Source: a candidate division WWE3 bacterium CG_4_9_14_3_um_filter_43_9
GTDB taxonomy: Bacteria > Patescibacteriota > CPR3 > GCA-002780085
Reading direction: 5' to 3'
Length of the DNA: 5,347 nt
Assembly (NCBI GenBank): GCA_002791435.1
Contig: PFXB01000121.1
Coordinates: 1 to 5,347 of the forward strand
The position numbers and the translations under genes were made by a program. The notes under the pieces were generated by a model. It did no database searches. It worked only from the letters and a program-made list of their open reading frames with translations, and was not told the origin of the DNA. Below are positions 4,102-5,347 of this stretch, piece after piece. Positions within the stretch are counted from its first letter, which is position 1. Every line of letters starts with the position of its first letter.

Positions 4102-5016
4102 ATGAAGTCGCAAAAAGAACTTATAGAAAAATTTTTGCATAAGGCAGAAACGCAAGGGATAAGCGTTAACCCGATTCGAGTTTTGCGTACTAACACCTAT
4201 AGTATCGGAAATTCGAATATTTTGGTACGAACCGCCTCCGATTTAGGGAAAAGGTACTTTTTTGGGTTAAATTATATCAATGCCGAGGAAGTCTACAATT
4301 TAGACAATTCTTTTGTGGCTTTTATTTGCGGCGATACAGAGAAGACCGTTTTAGTTCCAACCGATGTTTTAATCTCGCATTTGCCGGAAATTAGTCACGA
4401 TAGAAATGGCGAGTATAAAATCAACTTTACGAGGGATTTGCAATTGGTTCTTAAAGGAAGAAATCATAGATTAGATTGTTCTCCTTATATAAACAATTGG
4501 AGTCTTTTAACCAGCATTGCCCACAGAGATGCTACATCGGTGCAGCCGGAGGAAAGTATTCATAATGTTATCCAGGGCAGATTGATAGATATAGGGAACA
4601 TACGAGGATACTCTACTTATTGCCCCGATAAAAGTAAGACATTTAATCGAAAAAGGCTTGGAGAGATGATAACTATTAACGAATGCCCAAAATTGCAATT
4701 CTCCGATTATGAACTTCTACGCAAAATTGATGTTCTTTGGTTTAGAAAAGCGAACGCTGGATTTTACCCTGTCTATGCTTTTGAAGTAGAAATCTCTACT
4801 GGAGTCTGGTCTGGCTTTGGAAGATTGGCAACTTTGCGAGATTATGACACACGTCCATATATTGTTACAAATGAAGATAAAAAGTTTCAACAAGTCATAG
4901 CTCAATTTCCAGAAATAAAAGGTAGATTCATACATCTTATCCCCGATCAAGTGGGATTGCTTTACTCGGCAGAAAAAAATTTAATTGCAATGAGACATGA
5001 ATTTAAACTGTTATAA
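4102..5016 (+). CDS. Probable PD-(D/E)XK-type restriction endonuclease
   Basis: This is a 304-residue protein placed 10 bases after the methyltransferase fragment. I recognise it only at fold level. Residues 1-135 may be a DNA-recognition domain, with RYFFGLNYINAEEV (51-64), FVAFICGDTEKTVLVP (71-86) and a YKINFTRD strand. Residues 155-290 resemble a nuclease core: GYSTYCPDKSKTFNRKRLGE (169-188), then IDVLWF with Asp210, and YAFEVEIST with Glu228 and Glu230. A D-x17-E-x-E pattern fits a PD-(D/E)XK site with Glu instead of Lys. It is followed by GRLATLRDY (240-248) and strand-like PYIVTNEDKKFQQV and RFIHLIPD. Gene order supports the R partner of a type II-like system. No signal peptide or membrane segment. 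There is no good ribosome binding site, and the frame continues upstream as S-K-I-N-F into the methyltransferase, so the ATG is probable rather than certain. A methyl-dependent (type IV-like) nuclease is an alternative. Confidence 0.62.
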   Translation: MKSQKELIEKFLHKAETQGISVNPIRVLRTNTYSIGNSNILVRTASDLGKRYFFGLNYINAEEVYNLDNSFVAFICGDTEKTVLVPTDVLISHLPEISHDRNGEYKINFTRDLQLVLKGRNHRLDCSPYINNWSLLTSIAHRDATSVQPEESIHNVIQGRLIDIGNIRGYSTYCPDKSKTFNRKRLGEMITINECPKLQFSDYELLRKIDVLWFRKANAGFYPVYAFEVEISTGVWSGFGRLATLRDYDTRPYIVTNEDKKFQQVIAQFPEIKGRFIHLIPDQVGLLYSAEKNLIAMRHEFKLL

Positions 5017-5045
5017 ATTTACCACAAAACAGTTATGACCCTGCT

Positions 5046-5051
5046 TATGAT
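5046..5051 (+). promoter_or_regulatory. Possible -10 element giving a near-leaderless transcript
   Basis: TATGAT differs by one base from TATAAT and lies 9 bases before the ATG at 5061, so the transcript would start about 3 bases before the start codon. No good -35 is seen and the gene has no Shine-Dalgarno site. Weak, motif-based call. Confidence 0.3.
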
Positions 5052-5060
5052 TAAGATACT

Positions 5061-5237
5061 ATGAAACAAAAAAATATATTTGAAATTACAATTGAAGATG
5101 TTCAAAATATAGCTATGGAAAAGCTTGGAAGAAAGTTGAATTCTGATGAATTAGAGAGAGTTAAGAAAAGTATTGAATGGGGATATATCGATTGGGAACA
5201 AACTGTTAAATTTGCCTTGGATAATTTGAATGACTAA
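5061..5237 (+). CDS. Small conserved-type hypothetical protein (58 residues)
   Basis: The product is a 58-residue, acidic-basic, probably all-helical protein. It starts MKQKNIFEITIEDVQNIA and continues with GRKLNSDELERVKKSIEWG and DWEQTVKFALDNL. The pattern 'helix, GRKL-x-(S/T)-x-(E/D)-E, K-x-x-x-E-W-G, helix' resembles, from memory, a family of small proteins frequent in CPR genomes with no known function. Coding character is supported by AT-rich synonymous positions and an uninterrupted amphipathic helix pattern. It starts 44 bases after the nuclease gene. The frame stays open after its TAA to the window end (see 5241-5347). It could be a small regulator or accessory protein of the island, but nothing visible shows this. 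Confidence 0.6.
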   Translation: MKQKNIFEITIEDVQNIAMEKLGRKLNSDELERVKKSIEWGYIDWEQTVKFALDNLND

Positions 5238-5240
5238 ATT

Positions 5241-5347
5241 GCGCAGTGTTTATGGTCTTATTTAGCAAAAGGATTTATACATGGTTGCGAAACCGCGCTT
5301 GGTAATTGGCATGAATCAGTTGCAAAAATCATTGCCAAAGAAAATTT
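5241..5347 (+). CDS. Unresolved partial ORF at window edge
   Basis: Two overlapping frames are open to the end. The frame from 5241, in phase with the preceding small gene, reads AQCLWSYLAKGFIHG and continues with ETALGNWHESVAKII. It looks protein-like but has no ATG, GTG or TTG after the TAA. The other frame has an ATG at 5281 with a good Shine-Dalgarno AAAAGGA seven bases before it and reads MVAKPRLVIGMNQLQKSLPKK. At most one is likely to be real. I do not recognise either, and more downstream sequence would decide. Confidence 0.25.

Noticed and set aside
3879..4196. Minus-strand ORF across the methyltransferase/nuclease junction
   Set aside because: Antisense to the recognisable SAM-binding motif; no motif of its own.
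1..5347. Recoded TGA (genetic code 4 or 25)
   Set aside because: The propeller gene and comF both end naturally at TGA where homology or operon overlap predicts a stop.

Overview
The window looks like a piece of a small, reduced bacterial genome, most likely from the Candidate Phyla Radiation (Patescibacteria; Microgenomates- or Parcubacteria-like). The reasons are compact genes, a minimal SmpB, a CPR-style ComF, a 58-residue protein of a type I associate with CPR genomes, and intergenic DNA full of short palindromes. TGA ends the first CDS and comF, so TGA is a stop and the recoded lineages (Gracilibacteria/SR1, Mycoplasma) are unlikely. The lineage is inferred from style, not from a marker phylogeny.

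Layout. Bases 2-475 hold the 3' end of a beta-propeller-like protein, whose stop overlaps the GTG start of smpB (472-918). After a MITE-like repeat (955-1061) comes a complete one-piece tmRNA gene (ssrA, 1112-1519) with an encoded CCA and a hairpin terminator. SmpB and tmRNA together form the trans-translation ribosome-rescue system. The best tag reading frame is 27 codons and ends in QFAFA, like Mycoplasma tags. On the minus strand, 1588-2034 is the C-terminal half of an aldo/keto reductase, broken next to a palindromic hairpin. ComF (2180-2872) follows on the plus strand, then a second copy of the MITE-like repeat (2921-3013).

The most unusual part is 3133-3554. A 5' half of tRNA-Ser (3153-3225), interrupted by two mini-hairpins, stands directly before a GIY-YIG endonuclease gene (3225-3503). 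That gene in turn runs into an intact tRNA-Ser(GCU) (3465-3554). The tRNA 5' half is therefore a direct repeat bracketing the nuclease, and both copies stop matching at the same point in the anticodon loop. This suggests a homing-type unit of about 277 bp that inserts in a tRNA anticodon loop and supplies a new 5' half.

Beyond the tRNA the DNA becomes visibly AT-richer and holds a probable restriction-modification remnant. It has a beta-class DNA methyltransferase cut off just after its SAM motif (3588-4091) and a PD-(D/E)XK-like nuclease (4102-5016), followed by a 58-residue protein (5061-5237) and an unresolved edge ORF.

Across the window at least ten perfect or nearly perfect mini-hairpins recur, nearly all with three-base loops. 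They lie in intergenic DNA, in the tmRNA, in the tRNA-Ser variable arm and in the tRNA remnant. Stems are shared while loop triplets vary.
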